Of a stretch of 64,000 nt of DNA, positions 24,270-33,556 are shown in pieces. The translations under genes were made by a program, and so were the position numbers. The stretch covers positions 4,092,001-4,156,000 of the forward strand of contig NZ_CP082928.1 of assembly GCF_023517795.1 (NCBI RefSeq), given 5' to 3'. Within the stretch, counting starts at the first letter, position 1. Every line of letters starts with the position of its first letter. This stretch comes from Pseudomonas fulva. GTDB lineage: Bacteria; Pseudomonadota; Gammaproteobacteria; Pseudomonadales; Pseudomonadaceae. The notes below the pieces were generated by a model, which worked only from the letters and a program-made list of their open reading frames with translations, made no database searches and was not told the origin of the DNA.

Positions 24270-25334
24270 TTACGCCGCGTCCTGATCCTTGGCCAGGGAA
24301 GCCATGTCGATCACGAAGCGGTACTTCACGTCGCTCTTGAGCATGCGTTCGTAGGCTTCGTTGATGTTCTGGATATCGATCATTTCGATGTCCGAGACGA
24401 TGTTGTGCTCGGCGCAGAAGTCGAGCATTTCCTGGGTTTCGGCGATGCCGCCGATCAGCGAACCGGCCAGGCGGCGGCGCTTGAAGATCAGGCCGAAGAC
24501 TTCCGGCGACGGGTGCGCCGAGTCCGGTACGCCGACCAGGGTCATGGTGGCGTCGCGCTTGAGCAGGCCGAGGAAGGCATCCAGGTTGTGCGGGGCGGCC
24601 ACGGTGTTGAGGATGAAGTCGAAGCTGTTGGCGTGGGCCGCCATCTCGTCGGCGTTCTTCGACACCACCACTTCGGCAGCGCCCAGGCGCAGGGCGTCTT
24701 CACGCTTGTTCGGCGAGGTGGTGAACAGCACCACGTGAGCGCCCATGGCGGCGGCGATCTTCACGCCCATATGGCCGAGGCCACCGAGGCCGACGATACC
24801 CACCTTGTCGCCCGGCTTGACGTTCCACTGGCGCAGCGGCGAGTAGGTGGTGATGCCGGCGCAGAGCAGCGGCGCAACAGCGGCCAGGTTGTCGGTATGG
24901 CGGATGCGCAGGACGAACTTCTGGTCGACGACGATGGCGTCGGAGTAGCCGCCAAAGGTGTTTTCGCCACCGAAGAGCGGGCCGTTGTAGGTGCCGGTGA
25001 AGCCGTTCTCGCAGTATTGCTCCAGGCCTTCGGAACAGGACGAGCAGCTCCGGCAGCTGTCGACCATGCAGCCGACGCCGGCCAGGTCGCCGACCTTGAA
25101 GCCGGTCACGTCGCTACCGACGGCGGTGACCTTGCCGACGATCTCGTGGCCAGGCACCGAGGGGTACAGGGTGTTCTTCCACTCGTTGCGCGCGGTGTGC
25201 AGGTCGGAATGGCAGACGCCGCAGTAGAGGATGTCGATCTGCACGTCGTTGGCGCCGACGGCGCGGCGCTGGAAGCGGTAGGGCGCGAGAGGTTTGCTGG
25301 AGTCCTGGGCGGCATAGCCGAGAATGGTGGTCAT
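24270..25334 (-). CDS. Zinc-dependent NAD(P)-dependent alcohol dehydrogenase (YahK/cinnamyl-alcohol-dehydrogenase-like)
   Basis: 354-residue medium-chain dehydrogenase. It has the catalytic zinc motif in GVCHSDLHTARNEW and GHEIVGKVTAVG, a structural zinc cysteine cluster (C-x6-C-x2-C-x7-C type, around GCMVDSCRSC), and a nucleotide-binding GLGGLGHMGVK. It oxidises or reduces alcohols/aldehydes with NAD(P)H; the substrate is unknown, although YahK-type enzymes are broad aldehyde reductases. The start at MTTILGYAAQ is chosen over an upstream in-frame ATG at 25421 because of family alignment and a nearby purine-rich site. A LysR gene lies upstream on the same strand, separated by a 283-bp non-coding gap. 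Confidence 0.93.
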   Translation of the reverse strand: MTTILGYAAQDSSKPLAPYRFQRRAVGANDVQIDILYCGVCHSDLHTARNEWKNTLYPSVPGHEIVGKVTAVGSDVTGFKVGDLAGVGCMVDSCRSCSSCSEGLEQYCENGFTGTYNGPLFGGENTFGGYSDAIVVDQKFVLRIRHTDNLAAVAPLLCAGITTYSPLRQWNVKPGDKVGIVGLGGLGHMGVKIAAAMGAHVVLFTTSPNKREDALRLGAAEVVVSKNADEMAAHANSFDFILNTVAAPHNLDAFLGLLKRDATMTLVGVPDSAHPSPEVFGLIFKRRRLAGSLIGGIAETQEMLDFCAEHNIVSDIEMIDIQNINEAYERMLKSDVKYRFVIDMASLAKDQDAA

Positions 25335-25617
25335 GGGCAATTCCTGTCGGTTGTGAATCGGCGGCTTGTGGCCGCGGGGGGTGGATAAGCGTAGTGCAGC
25401 CCGGTGCCGGGTCGATTGCACAATCCTGTCGCTGTCTGTCCTGATCCTGTGGTTTTAGGAGGTACAGGCCGGTAGATGGTTCCCTGCCTGCATCTTGGCG
25501 GGTTCGAATCGACCTGCGCTCAGTTGCTGCGTGGGGGCCAGTAGTGGGTTTTATGGCAGGGTGATTGAACCGCAGCGCGTCGCGCCGGGCAGCGACCCTG
25601 GAGCGGAGTCGGATCGC

Positions 25618-26508
25618 CTAGCGACTGTTAAGGCGCGCGCGCAGCAGCGGGGTGAGCTCGTCGAACAGCGTCTGCACGGAGCGTAGCGCCAGGCAGTCGG
25701 GGCGGGTCAGCAGCCACAGGTCGGTGTCGCAAGCGACCAGTGCCTCGCTCAGGCGCTCCACGCCATTCAGGCTGCGGGCCATGAAGTCGGGCAGGGCGGC
25801 GATGCCCAGGCCGCCCTGCACCAGGGTGGCGACCGCCGACATGCTGCTGCAGCGGTAGCGCGGCACCAGGCTGGGGTGCACCTGGTGGCGCCAGGCCACG
25901 GTGATGTGGTCGGGCATGGAGTCGTCCGGGGCGATCCACGGTACTGCGGTCGGCGCCTGTAGAAAGGCGTCACGGTGTTCCGGGCGGCCGCAGATGTAAT
26001 AGGCGGTGTGGCCGAGTTGACGGCCGACCAGGTGCTCGGGCGGTGCGTTGGACAGGCGCAGGGCGATGTCCGCGTCGCGGCGGCTGAGATTGGCGAAGGT
26101 GTTGGTGGTGGCCAGCTCCAGGGACAGCGCCGGGTAACGGGGCATCAGCTCGGCCAGGCTGGGCAGCAGCAGGTTCTGCAGTACCGCATCGGTGCAGGTC
26201 AGGCGCACCGTGCCGCTGATGACTTTTTCGCCGTGCTGCAGGGCGATCCGCGCGGCATCCAGGGCCTGCTCGGCGCGCTCGGCCTGCTCGGCCAGGGCCT
26301 GGGCGCTCTGGGTCGGCATGTAGCCGCGGCGGCTCTTCTCGAACAGGGCGATACCGAGATTGGCCTCCAGCTTGCGGATGGCCCGGAACACCGTCGACAC
26401 ATCCACCTGCAACTGCTCGGCGGCCCGTGCCAGAGAGCGTCCGCGCACCAGGGCGAGCACCAGGGCGAGGTCGACGTGGCTGATCTGATATTGCGTGGGT
26501 GCAATCAT
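25618..26508 (-). CDS. LysR-family transcriptional regulator
   Basis: 296-residue LysR protein. Its N-terminal winged helix (residues about 8-66, LALVLALVRGRSLARAAEQLQVDVSTVFRAIRKLE) is followed by a substrate-binding domain ending LTPLLRARLNSR. The open frame extends far upstream, but only the ATG at 26508 (MIAPTQYQISHVD) begins the family. It is divergent from puuA across a 156-bp gap containing a perfect 14-bp palindrome, and it is also upstream of the dehydrogenase on the same strand. It could regulate itself and either neighbour; the effector molecule is unknown. Known Pseudomonas polyamine regulation uses PauR, which is not of this family. Confidence 0.9.
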   Translation of the reverse strand: MIAPTQYQISHVDLALVLALVRGRSLARAAEQLQVDVSTVFRAIRKLEANLGIALFEKSRRGYMPTQSAQALAEQAERAEQALDAARIALQHGEKVISGTVRLTCTDAVLQNLLLPSLAELMPRYPALSLELATTNTFANLSRRDADIALRLSNAPPEHLVGRQLGHTAYYICGRPEHRDAFLQAPTAVPWIAPDDSMPDHITVAWRHQVHPSLVPRYRCSSMSAVATLVQGGLGIAALPDFMARSLNGVERLSEALVACDTDLWLLTRPDCLALRSVQTLFDELTPLLRARLNSR

Positions 26509-26576
26509 CAATTGCTCTGTTGCCAGTATCGGTTGCGTGTGCGCCCACTTATACTCAAGGCGTTGCCTAGAATCAA

Positions 26577-26590
26577 ATCCGCTAGCGGAT
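26577..26590. promoter_or_regulatory. Perfect 14-bp palindrome, candidate operator
   Basis: The sequence atccgctagcggat is its own reverse complement and is centred in the 156-bp gap between the divergent LysR gene and puuA. Such a dyad between a regulator and its target is a plausible binding site; there is no direct evidence of which protein binds. Confidence 0.45.
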
Positions 26591-26664
26591 ACCCAGAATA
26601 ATGAGGCGCCAAGGCTCGTGATATGTCTTGCGCGGGCGCGCCGATGCGAAAGGATGTATTTCCC

Positions 26665-28047
26665 ATGACTTCGGTTTCCCCACGTGTTGTTCAGCTCAAC
26701 GAAGCGAACACCTTTCTCAAGGAACACCCTGAGGTTCAGTACGTCGACCTGCTTATCACCGACATGAACGGCATCGTGCGTGGCAAGCGCGTCGAGCGCG
26801 CCAGCCTGCACAAGGTCTATGAAAAAGGCATCAACCTGCCGGCCTCGCTGTTCGCCCTGGACATCAACGGCTCCACCGTGGAGAGCACCGGCCTGGGCCT
26901 GGACATCGGCGACGCCGACCGTATCTGCTACCCGATCCCCGACACCCTGTGCAAGGAGCCCTGGCAGAAGCGCCCCACCGCGCAGCTGTTGATGACCATG
27001 CACGAGCTGGACGGCACGCCGTTCTTCGCCGACCCCCGTGAAGTGCTGCGCCAGGTGGTGGAAAAGTTCGACGAGCTGGGCCTGACCATTTGCGCCGCCT
27101 TCGAGCTGGAGTTCTACCTGATCGACCAGGAAAACGTGAACGGGCGGCCGCAGCCACCGCGTTCGCCGATTTCCGGCAAGCGCCCGATCTCTACCCAGGT
27201 CTACCTGATCGACGACCTCGACGAGTACGTCGACTGCCTGCAGGACATGCTCGAAGCCGCCAAGGAGCAGGATCTGCCGGCCGACGCCATCGTCAAGGAA
27301 AGTGCCCCGGCGCAGTTCGAGGTCAACCTGCATCACGTCGAAGACGCCATCAAGGCCTGCGACTACGCGGTGCTGCTCAAGCGTCTGATCAAGAACATCG
27401 CCTACGACCACGAGATGGATTCGACCTTCATGGCCAAGCCCTATCCGGGCCAGGCGGGCAACGGTCTGCACGTGCACATCTCGCTGCTCGACAAGAAGAC
27501 CGGGCAGAACATCTTCGCCACCGACGACCCGGAGCAGCACGCACCGCTGCGCCATGCCATCGCCGGGATCCTCGACACCATGCCGGCGTCGATGGCCTTC
27601 CTATGCCCGAACGTCAACTCCTACCGGCGTTTCGGTGCCCAGTTCTACGTGCCGAACGCGCCAAGCTGGGGCCTGGACAACCGCACCGTGGCGGTACGCG
27701 TGCCGACCGGCAGCAGCGACGCGATCCGCATCGAGCACCGGGTGGCCGGTGCCGATGCCAACCCGTACCTGATGATGGCCTCGATCCTCGCCGGTATTCA
27801 CCACGGCCTGACCAACAAGCTGGAGCCGGGGGCGCCGATCGAGGGCAACTCCTACGAACAGCTGGAACAGAGCCTGCCGAACAACCTGCGCGATGCCCTG
27901 CGCGAGCTGGACGACAGCGAGGTGATGAACAAGTACATCCGCCCGGAATACATCGACATCTTCGTCGCCTGCAAGGAAGCGGAAATGCACGAGTTCGAGA
28001 CCACCATTTCCGACCTCGAATACAACTGGTACCTGCATACCGTCTAA
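26665..28047 (+). CDS. puuA: Gamma-glutamylputrescine synthetase (glutamine-synthetase family)
   Basis: 460-residue glutamine-synthetase-fold ligase. It contains the N-terminal TDMNGIVRGKRV motif, AAFELEFYL (metal/glutamate-binding glutamates), the ATP-binding NGLHVHISL region and a C-terminal EHRVAGADANPYLM block. Enzymes of this branch join glutamate to putrescine or other polyamines using ATP, the first step of the gamma-glutamyl route. The start at ATG 26665 has an AAAGGATG site upstream and matches the family N-terminus better than the upstream ATG at 26623. It is the first gene of a complete puu-type cluster. Confidence 0.93.
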   Translation: MTSVSPRVVQLNEANTFLKEHPEVQYVDLLITDMNGIVRGKRVERASLHKVYEKGINLPASLFALDINGSTVESTGLGLDIGDADRICYPIPDTLCKEPWQKRPTAQLLMTMHELDGTPFFADPREVLRQVVEKFDELGLTICAAFELEFYLIDQENVNGRPQPPRSPISGKRPISTQVYLIDDLDEYVDCLQDMLEAAKEQDLPADAIVKESAPAQFEVNLHHVEDAIKACDYAVLLKRLIKNIAYDHEMDSTFMAKPYPGQAGNGLHVHISLLDKKTGQNIFATDDPEQHAPLRHAIAGILDTMPASMAFLCPNVNSYRRFGAQFYVPNAPSWGLDNRTVAVRVPTGSSDAIRIEHRVAGADANPYLMMASILAGIHHGLTNKLEPGAPIEGNSYEQLEQSLPNNLRDALRELDDSEVMNKYIRPEYIDIFVACKEAEMHEFETTISDLEYNWYLHTV

Positions 28048-28060
28048 CGGAGTGATGAGC

Positions 28061-29554
28061 ATGACCACCATGACTCGCCAGGATTGGGAGCAGCGTTACC
28101 AGGGCCTGCGCATCGAAGGCCGGGCCTTTATCGACGGCAGCTATCGCGATGCCGTGGGCGGTGCGACCTTCGACAGCATCAGCCCGGTGGATGGCCGCCA
28201 GCTGGCCCGCGTGGCCAGTTGCATGGCCGAGGATGCCGAGCTGGCGGTCAAGGCCGCTCGCGCCGTGTTCGAGCGCGGCGACTGGGCCAGGCTCGCGCCG
28301 GCGCAGCGCAAGCGGGTACTGATCGCCTTCGCCGACAAGCTGCTGGCCAATGCCGAGGAACTGGCGTTGCTGGAAACTCTCGACATGGGCAAGCCGATCA
28401 GCGACTCGCTGAGCATCGACGTACCGGCGGCGGCCAACGCCATCCGCTGGAGCGCCGAGGCGATCGACAAGCTGTATGACGAGGTCGCGCCGACGCCCCA
28501 CGACCAGCTTGGCCTGGTGACTCGCGAAGCGGTCGGCGTGGTGGCGGCCATCGTGCCGTGGAACTTCCCGCTGCTGATGTCCAGCTGGAAGCTCGGCCCG
28601 GCGCTGGCCAGCGGCAACTCGGTGATCCTCAAACCCTCCGAGAAGTCGCCGCTGACCGCCATCCGCGTCGCTCAGCTGGCGATGGAGGCGGGCATTCCGG
28701 CTGGCGTCTTCAACGTGCTGCCCGGCTACGGCCATACCGTGGGCAAGGCCCTGGCCCTGCACATGGACGTCGACACCCTCGTGTTCACCGGCTCCACCCG
28801 GATCGCCAAGCAACTGATGATTTACGCTGGCGAATCGAACATGAAGCGCGTTTGGCTGGAGGCCGGCGGCAAGAGCCCGAACATCGTCTTTGCCGATGCC
28901 CCGGACCTGCAGGCCGCAGCCGAGGCAGCGGCCACCGCCATCGCCTTCAACCAGGGCGAAGTGTGCGTCGCCGGCTCGCGCCTGCTGGTGGAAAGCTCGA
29001 TCAAGGAGCGCTTCCTGCCCATGGTGGTCGAGGCGCTGCAGAGGTGGAAACCCGGTCACGCCCTGGAGCCGGACACCCGCGTCGGCGCGCTGGTCGATGA
29101 CGGCCACCTGGCCACCGTGCTCGGCTTCATCGAGGTCGGTCGCGAGGAGGGCGCCGAGATCCTTACCGGTGGTGAGCGCGCCCTGCAGGAAACCGGCGGC
29201 AGCTACGTGCAGCCGACCCTCTTCGCCGGTGTGAACAACGCCATGCGCATCGCCCGCGAGGAGATCTTCGGGCCGGTGCTGTCGGTGATCACCTTCGACA
29301 GCGACGAGGAAGCCATCCGCATCGCCAACGACACGCCCTATGGCCTGGCCGCAGCGGTGTGGACCCGCGACATTTCCCGCGCCCACCGCACCGCGCGGGC
29401 GCTGCGCGCCGGCAGTGTGTGGGTCAACCAGTACGACGGCGGCGACATGACCGCGCCGTTCGGCGGCTTCAAGCAATCGGGCAATGGCCGCGACAAGTCG
29501 CTGCATGCTTTTGACAAATACACCGAACTGAAAGCGACCTGGATAAAAATCTAA
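28061..29554 (+). CDS. puuC: Gamma-glutamyl-gamma-aminobutyraldehyde dehydrogenase (PuuC/KauB type)
   Basis: 497-residue aldehyde dehydrogenase. It has the PWNFPLLMSSWK and GNSVILKPSEKSPL cofactor motifs, a catalytic Glu in LEAGGKSPNIV and the catalytic Cys302 in NQGEVCVAGSR. It oxidises the gamma-glutamylated aminoaldehyde produced by PuuB to gamma-glutamyl-GABA; KauB-type enzymes also accept other aminoaldehydes. Start ATG 28061 has CGGAG eight bases upstream; GTG 28052 and ATG 28055 are alternatives. It begins 13 nt after puuA, so the two are one operon. Confidence 0.93.
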   Translation: MTTMTRQDWEQRYQGLRIEGRAFIDGSYRDAVGGATFDSISPVDGRQLARVASCMAEDAELAVKAARAVFERGDWARLAPAQRKRVLIAFADKLLANAEELALLETLDMGKPISDSLSIDVPAAANAIRWSAEAIDKLYDEVAPTPHDQLGLVTREAVGVVAAIVPWNFPLLMSSWKLGPALASGNSVILKPSEKSPLTAIRVAQLAMEAGIPAGVFNVLPGYGHTVGKALALHMDVDTLVFTGSTRIAKQLMIYAGESNMKRVWLEAGGKSPNIVFADAPDLQAAAEAAATAIAFNQGEVCVAGSRLLVESSIKERFLPMVVEALQRWKPGHALEPDTRVGALVDDGHLATVLGFIEVGREEGAEILTGGERALQETGGSYVQPTLFAGVNNAMRIAREEIFGPVLSVITFDSDEEAIRIANDTPYGLAAAVWTRDISRAHRTARALRAGSVWVNQYDGGDMTAPFGGFKQSGNGRDKSLHAFDKYTELKATWIKI

Positions 29555-29630
29555 GTAAGGGATGCGGCCCGCTGCCACAGCGGGGCGCCTGTGCTTTGGC
29601 CTCATATTTAGGCGCTTTGGGAGATATTCC

Positions 29631-30908
29631 ATGACTCAACACGTCGACAGTTACTACGCCGCCTCGCGCAACCCGCGGGTCGATTACCCAGCACTCACGG
29701 ACGTCGTCGAGACGGATGTATGCATCATCGGCGCCGGCTACACCGGCCTTTCCACCGCACTGTTCCTGTTGGAAAACGGTTTCCGGGTGACCGTGCTGGA
29801 AGCCGCCAAGGTCGGTTTCGGCGCCTCGGGCCGTAACGGCGGGCAGATCGTCAACAGCTACAGCCGCGACATCGACGTCATCGAAAAGCAGGTCGGCGCA
29901 CGCCAGGCCCAGCTGCTCGGCGAGATGGCCTTCGAAGGCGGGCGCATCATCCGCGAGCGGGTCGCCAAGTACGGCATCCAGTGCGACTTGAAGGACGGTG
30001 GCGTGTTCGCCGCCATCACCGGCAAGCAGCTGGGCCATCTCGAAGCCCAGAAGAAGCTCTGGGAGCGCTACGGCCATACCCAGCTGGAGCTGATGGACGA
30101 GCGGCGCATCCGCGAAGTGGTCGGCACCGACCGCTATGTCGGCGGCATGCTGGACATGAGCGGCGGCCATATCCACCCGCTCAACCTGGCCCTGGGTGAA
30201 GCCGCTGCGGTGACCTCACTGGGTGGCGCCATCTACGAGCAGAGCCCGGCCACCCGCATCGACCGCGGCCCGCAGCCGGTGGTGCACACGCCCAACGGCC
30301 AGGTGAAGGCCAGGTTCGTGGTGGTCGCCGGCAACGCCTACCTGGGCGGCCTGGTACCGGAGCTGGCGAGCAAGTCGATGCCCTGCGGCACCCAGGTGAT
30401 CGCCACCGAGCCGCTGAGCGACGAGCTGGCCCACAGCCTGCTGCCCCAGGACTACTGCGTGGAAGACTGCAACTACCTGCTCGATTACTACCGCCTGACG
30501 GCCGACAAGCGCCTGATCTACGGCGGTGGTGTGGTCTATGGCGCCCGCGACCCGGCGGACATCGAAGCGATCATCCGCCCCAAGCTGCTCAAGACCTTCC
30601 CGCAGCTCAAGGACGTGAAGATCGATTACACCTGGACCGGCAACTTCCTGTTGACCCTGTCGCGCCTGCCCCAGGTCGGCCGCATCGGCGAGAACATCTA
30701 CTACTCCCAGGGCTGCAGCGGACACGGCGTGACCTATACGCACCTGGCCGGCAAGGTGCTGGCCGAGGCGCTGCGCGGCCAGGCCGAGCGCTTCGACGCC
30801 TTTGCCGGGCTGCCGCATTACCCATTCCCGGGTGGGCAACTGCTGCGCGTGCCGTTCACCGCCCTGGGTGCCGCCTACTACCAGCTGCGTGACCGCCTGG
30901 GTTTCTGA
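29631..30908 (+). CDS. puuB: Gamma-glutamylputrescine oxidase (FAD-dependent)
   Basis: 425-residue DAO-type flavoprotein. It has an N-terminal FAD-binding dinucleotide fold (DVCIIGAGYTGLSTALFL, about residues 26-43) and the GASGRNGGQIV motif shared by PuuB/OrdL oxidases. The C-terminal block (WTGNFLLTLSRLPQVGR, then YYSQGCSGHGV) is typical. It oxidises the primary amine of gamma-glutamyl-putrescine to the aldehyde, releasing ammonia and peroxide. Start ATG 29631 follows a GGGAGA site; the upstream in-frame ATG-like start at 29562 is not supported. A 76-bp gap separates it from puuC. Confidence 0.93.
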   Translation: MTQHVDSYYAASRNPRVDYPALTDVVETDVCIIGAGYTGLSTALFLLENGFRVTVLEAAKVGFGASGRNGGQIVNSYSRDIDVIEKQVGARQAQLLGEMAFEGGRIIRERVAKYGIQCDLKDGGVFAAITGKQLGHLEAQKKLWERYGHTQLELMDERRIREVVGTDRYVGGMLDMSGGHIHPLNLALGEAAAVTSLGGAIYEQSPATRIDRGPQPVVHTPNGQVKARFVVVAGNAYLGGLVPELASKSMPCGTQVIATEPLSDELAHSLLPQDYCVEDCNYLLDYYRLTADKRLIYGGGVVYGARDPADIEAIIRPKLLKTFPQLKDVKIDYTWTGNFLLTLSRLPQVGRIGENIYYSQGCSGHGVTYTHLAGKVLAEALRGQAERFDAFAGLPHYPFPGGQLLRVPFTALGAAYYQLRDRLGF

Positions 30909-30914
30909 TGCTAC

Positions 30915-30945
30915 GCCTGCCGACGTGTGCCGTCGGCAGGCTTTT
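30915..30945 (+). terminator. 11-bp hairpin followed by TTTT between puuB and puuD
   Basis: A perfect stem (gcctgccgacg 30915-30925, cgtcggcaggc 30931-30941) with a 5-base loop is followed by TTTTCC. It resembles a weak intrinsic terminator or attenuator placed just before the puuD ribosome-binding site (30948-30953), and would lower or uncouple puuD expression relative to puuB. Confidence 0.65.
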
Positions 30946-30959
30946 CCGGAGAGAACACC

Positions 30960-31715
30960 ATGACCCGCATGCCCCTGATCGGCGTGACTGCCTGCCGGCA
31001 GCAACTTGGCAAATACGATTCCCACACGGTTGGCGACAAGTACGTCGAGGCGGCGGCCTACGCCGGCCTGCCACTGGTGCTGCCAGCGCGCAGCACGCCG
31101 AGCGACCCGCAGCAGCTGCTCGAGCAGCTCGATGGCATCCTGTTTACCGGCTCGCCGTCCAACGTCGAGCCGCGCCACTACCAGGGCACGCCGAGCCTGG
31201 AAGGCACCCAGCACGACCCGAGCCGTGATGCCAATACCTTGCCGCTGCTGCGCCTGGCCATCGACAAGGGTGTGCCGGTGTTCTGCATCTGCCGTGGCTT
31301 CCAGGAGCTCAACGTGACCCTGGGCGGCACCCTGCACCAGCGTGTACAGGAGCTGCCGGGCTATCTGGACCATCGCGAGCCGCAGCGCGATTCGGTGGCC
31401 GAGCAGTACGCGCCACAGCATGCGGTCAGCGTGCAGCCGGGCGGGGTATTCGAGCGGATCGGCCTGCCGGCGCAGTTCCAGGTCAACTCGCTGCACAGCC
31501 AGGGCATCGACCGCCTGGCCGAGCGCCTGCGTGTCGAGGCGCTGGCGCCCGATGGCCTGGTGGAAGCGGTGTCGATCCCCGATGCGCCGGGCTTTTTGAT
31601 CGGCGTGCAGTGGCACCCGGAGTGGCGCTTCGCCGAGAACCCCGAGTCGCTGAGGTTGTTCCAGGCGTTCCGCGATGCCTGCCAGGCCTACGCTCGGGCG
31701 CGCGACGCCCGCTGA
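30960..31715 (+). CDS. puuD: Gamma-glutamyl-GABA hydrolase (class I glutamine amidotransferase-like)
   Basis: 251-residue peptidase C26/GATase-like protein. The nucleophile Cys111 lies in VFCICRGFQELNVTLGG, the catalytic His in GVQWHPEW, and the following Glu in the same motif. It releases glutamate and GABA from gamma-glutamyl-GABA, the last step of the pathway. ATG 30960 is preceded by GGAGAG and matches the family start (MTRMPLIGVTAC). It lies downstream of puuB with a hairpin in the gap and upstream of the permease gene. Confidence 0.93.
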   Translation: MTRMPLIGVTACRQQLGKYDSHTVGDKYVEAAAYAGLPLVLPARSTPSDPQQLLEQLDGILFTGSPSNVEPRHYQGTPSLEGTQHDPSRDANTLPLLRLAIDKGVPVFCICRGFQELNVTLGGTLHQRVQELPGYLDHREPQRDSVAEQYAPQHAVSVQPGGVFERIGLPAQFQVNSLHSQGIDRLAERLRVEALAPDGLVEAVSIPDAPGFLIGVQWHPEWRFAENPESLRLFQAFRDACQAYARARDAR

Positions 31716-31873
31716 ATCCGCCCTGAACCCGCTCGGGTTCCGGGTGCTCTGACCTGAACGGGTCGGGATCTTCCCCAGGCTCCAGGGCCGCAGGCTGAAG
31801 CCCGCTGGCACGCTGCCCGCCCTGCAGATCCCGGCCACGTTCGGAAACAATTCCAAGACGATGGCAGAGACTT

Positions 31874-33409
31874 ATGAGTGATTACACAGATGCGTCGGCA
31901 ACGCCCGTCGCTGGCGCCGCCGCCGTGGTGTCCGGCAAGGGCCTGGCCCAGGGCAAGGTCGGTTTGCTGGCCTGCGTGGTGCTGGGCATCTCCACCATCG
32001 CACCGGTCTATACCCTGACCGGTGCATTGGGCCCGACGGTGCGCGAGGTTGGCGTGTACCTGCCGGCGGTCTTTATCGTCGGCTTTCTGCCGATGCTGCT
32101 GGTGGCCCTGGGTTACCGCGAGCTGAATGCCGCGGAGCCGGACAGCGGCACCTCGTTCACCTGGTCGGCGCGGGCCTTCGGGCCGATGATCGGCTGGATC
32201 GGCGGCTGGGGGCTGGTCACTGCCACCACCATCGTGCTGTCCAACCTGGCCGGCATTGCGGTGGACTTTTTCTACCTGTTTCTCGCCCAGCTGACCGGGC
32301 TGGACTGGCTGGCCGACCTGACCCGCAACCTGCTGGTCAACATCGTCACCTGCTGCGCCTTCATCGCCATGGCGGTGTGGGTGTGCTGCCGGGGCATCGG
32401 CATGACCATGGGCGTGCAATACACCCTGGTAGCGCTGCAGCTGGTGGTGCTGATCGGCTTTTCCGTCGCCGCCTTCGCCGCCGCGCCGGACAGCTCGCCG
32501 GTGGTCTTCCATCCCGAGTGGTTCAACCCGTTCAATATCGATTCGTTCTCGGCCTTCGCGGCGGGCCTGTCGCTGTCGATCTTCATCTTCTGGGGCTGGG
32601 ACGTGTGCCTGACCGTCAGTGAGGAATCGGTCGGTAGCGAAAAGGTGCCGGGGCGCGCCGCGACCCTGACCGTGCTGCTGATTCTCGCCCTGTACCTGTT
32701 CACTGCGGCGGCCACCCTGCAGTTCGCCGGCACCGGCGACAGCGGCCTGGGCCTGGGCAATGCGCAGATCCAGGAAAACGTCTTCGCTCACCTGGCCGGC
32801 CCGGTGATGGGGCCGCTGGCGATCCTGATGTCCATCGCCGTGCTGGCCAGCACCGCGGCGTCGCTGCAATCGACCTTCATTTCACCGGCGCGCACCTTGC
32901 TCGCCATGGGCTACTACCGGGCGGTGCCCAAGCGCTTCGCCAGCGTGCACCCGCATTCGCAGACACCGCGCTACGCCACTATCGCCGCCGGCATCGCCAC
33001 CGCGGTGTTCTACGTGACCATGCGCACGCTGAGCGAGAACGTGCTGGCCGATACCATCACCGCCCTGGGCATGATGATCTGCTTCTACTACGCGCTGACC
33101 GCCTTCGCCTGTGTCTGGTACTTCCGCCACAGCCTATTCGACAGCGCGCGGCACTTCTTCATGCGCGGCCTGTGCCCGCTGGTGGGCGCGGTGATGCTGT
33201 CGATCATCTTCTGGCAGACCACCCTGGACAGCATGTCGCCGGATTTCGGCAGCGGCTCGCACGTCGGTGGTCTTGGACTGGTGTTCGTGATCGCCGTGGT
33301 GATCCTGCTGCTGGGCCTGGTGCTGATGTTCATCGCCCGCTGGCAGGCGCCGGCGTTCTTCGATGGCAATACCCTGCAGAAGCAGGTGAAGCCGGTGAAG
33401 GCGCGGTAG
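31874..33409 (+). CDS. APC-family amino acid/polyamine permease
   Basis: 511-residue membrane protein with about 12 hydrophobic segments and the APC signature near the N-terminus (GISTIAPVYTLTGALGP) followed by a Gly-Thr-Ser-Phe-Thr-Trp motif. It belongs to the APC superfamily. Position at the end of the puuA-C-B-D cluster suggests uptake of putrescine or a related amine (inference), comparable to PuuP in enterobacteria. A 158-bp gap with a small gaaccc/gggttc hairpin (31725-31740) separates it from puuD, so it may have its own promoter. Confidence 0.88.
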   Translation: MSDYTDASATPVAGAAAVVSGKGLAQGKVGLLACVVLGISTIAPVYTLTGALGPTVREVGVYLPAVFIVGFLPMLLVALGYRELNAAEPDSGTSFTWSARAFGPMIGWIGGWGLVTATTIVLSNLAGIAVDFFYLFLAQLTGLDWLADLTRNLLVNIVTCCAFIAMAVWVCCRGIGMTMGVQYTLVALQLVVLIGFSVAAFAAAPDSSPVVFHPEWFNPFNIDSFSAFAAGLSLSIFIFWGWDVCLTVSEESVGSEKVPGRAATLTVLLILALYLFTAAATLQFAGTGDSGLGLGNAQIQENVFAHLAGPVMGPLAILMSIAVLASTAASLQSTFISPARTLLAMGYYRAVPKRFASVHPHSQTPRYATIAAGIATAVFYVTMRTLSENVLADTITALGMMICFYYALTAFACVWYFRHSLFDSARHFFMRGLCPLVGAVMLSIIFWQTTLDSMSPDFGSGSHVGGLGLVFVIAVVILLLGLVLMFIARWQAPAFFDGNTLQKQVKPVKAR

Positions 33410-33470
33410 CGCAGCAGGGCGTACCCGCGAAGCAGTACGCCGTTGCCCTGTGTCAGGATCGATAGGTGAT

Positions 33471-33516
33471 GGCGGACCGTTCGCTTCGCTACGAGCGGCC
33501 GGCGTCCCGGTCCGCC
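33471..33516. repeat. REP-like palindrome downstream of the permease gene
   Basis: Inverted 9-bp arms ggcggaccg (33471-33479) and cggtccgcc (33508-33516) enclose a GC-rich centre. A second inverted repeat, ggcgtac/gtacgcc (33418-33424, 33435-33441), lies just before it. They have no T-tract. The sequence resembles interspersed palindromes common in Pseudomonas intergenic regions. Confidence 0.6.
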
Positions 33517-33556
33517 CTACGAGCTGTGCTCAACGCCAGGCCACCTGGTCTCAGAA

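Noticed and set aside
24249..25388. 379-residue plus-strand open frame opposite the alcohol dehydrogenase
   Set aside because: Composition is that of an antisense shadow (Val/His/Gly/Asp-rich), with the real dehydrogenase on the other strand.
26509..27555. N-terminal 350-residue extension of the LysR frame
   Set aside because: It runs antisense through puuA; only the part from ATG 26508 aligns with LysR proteins.
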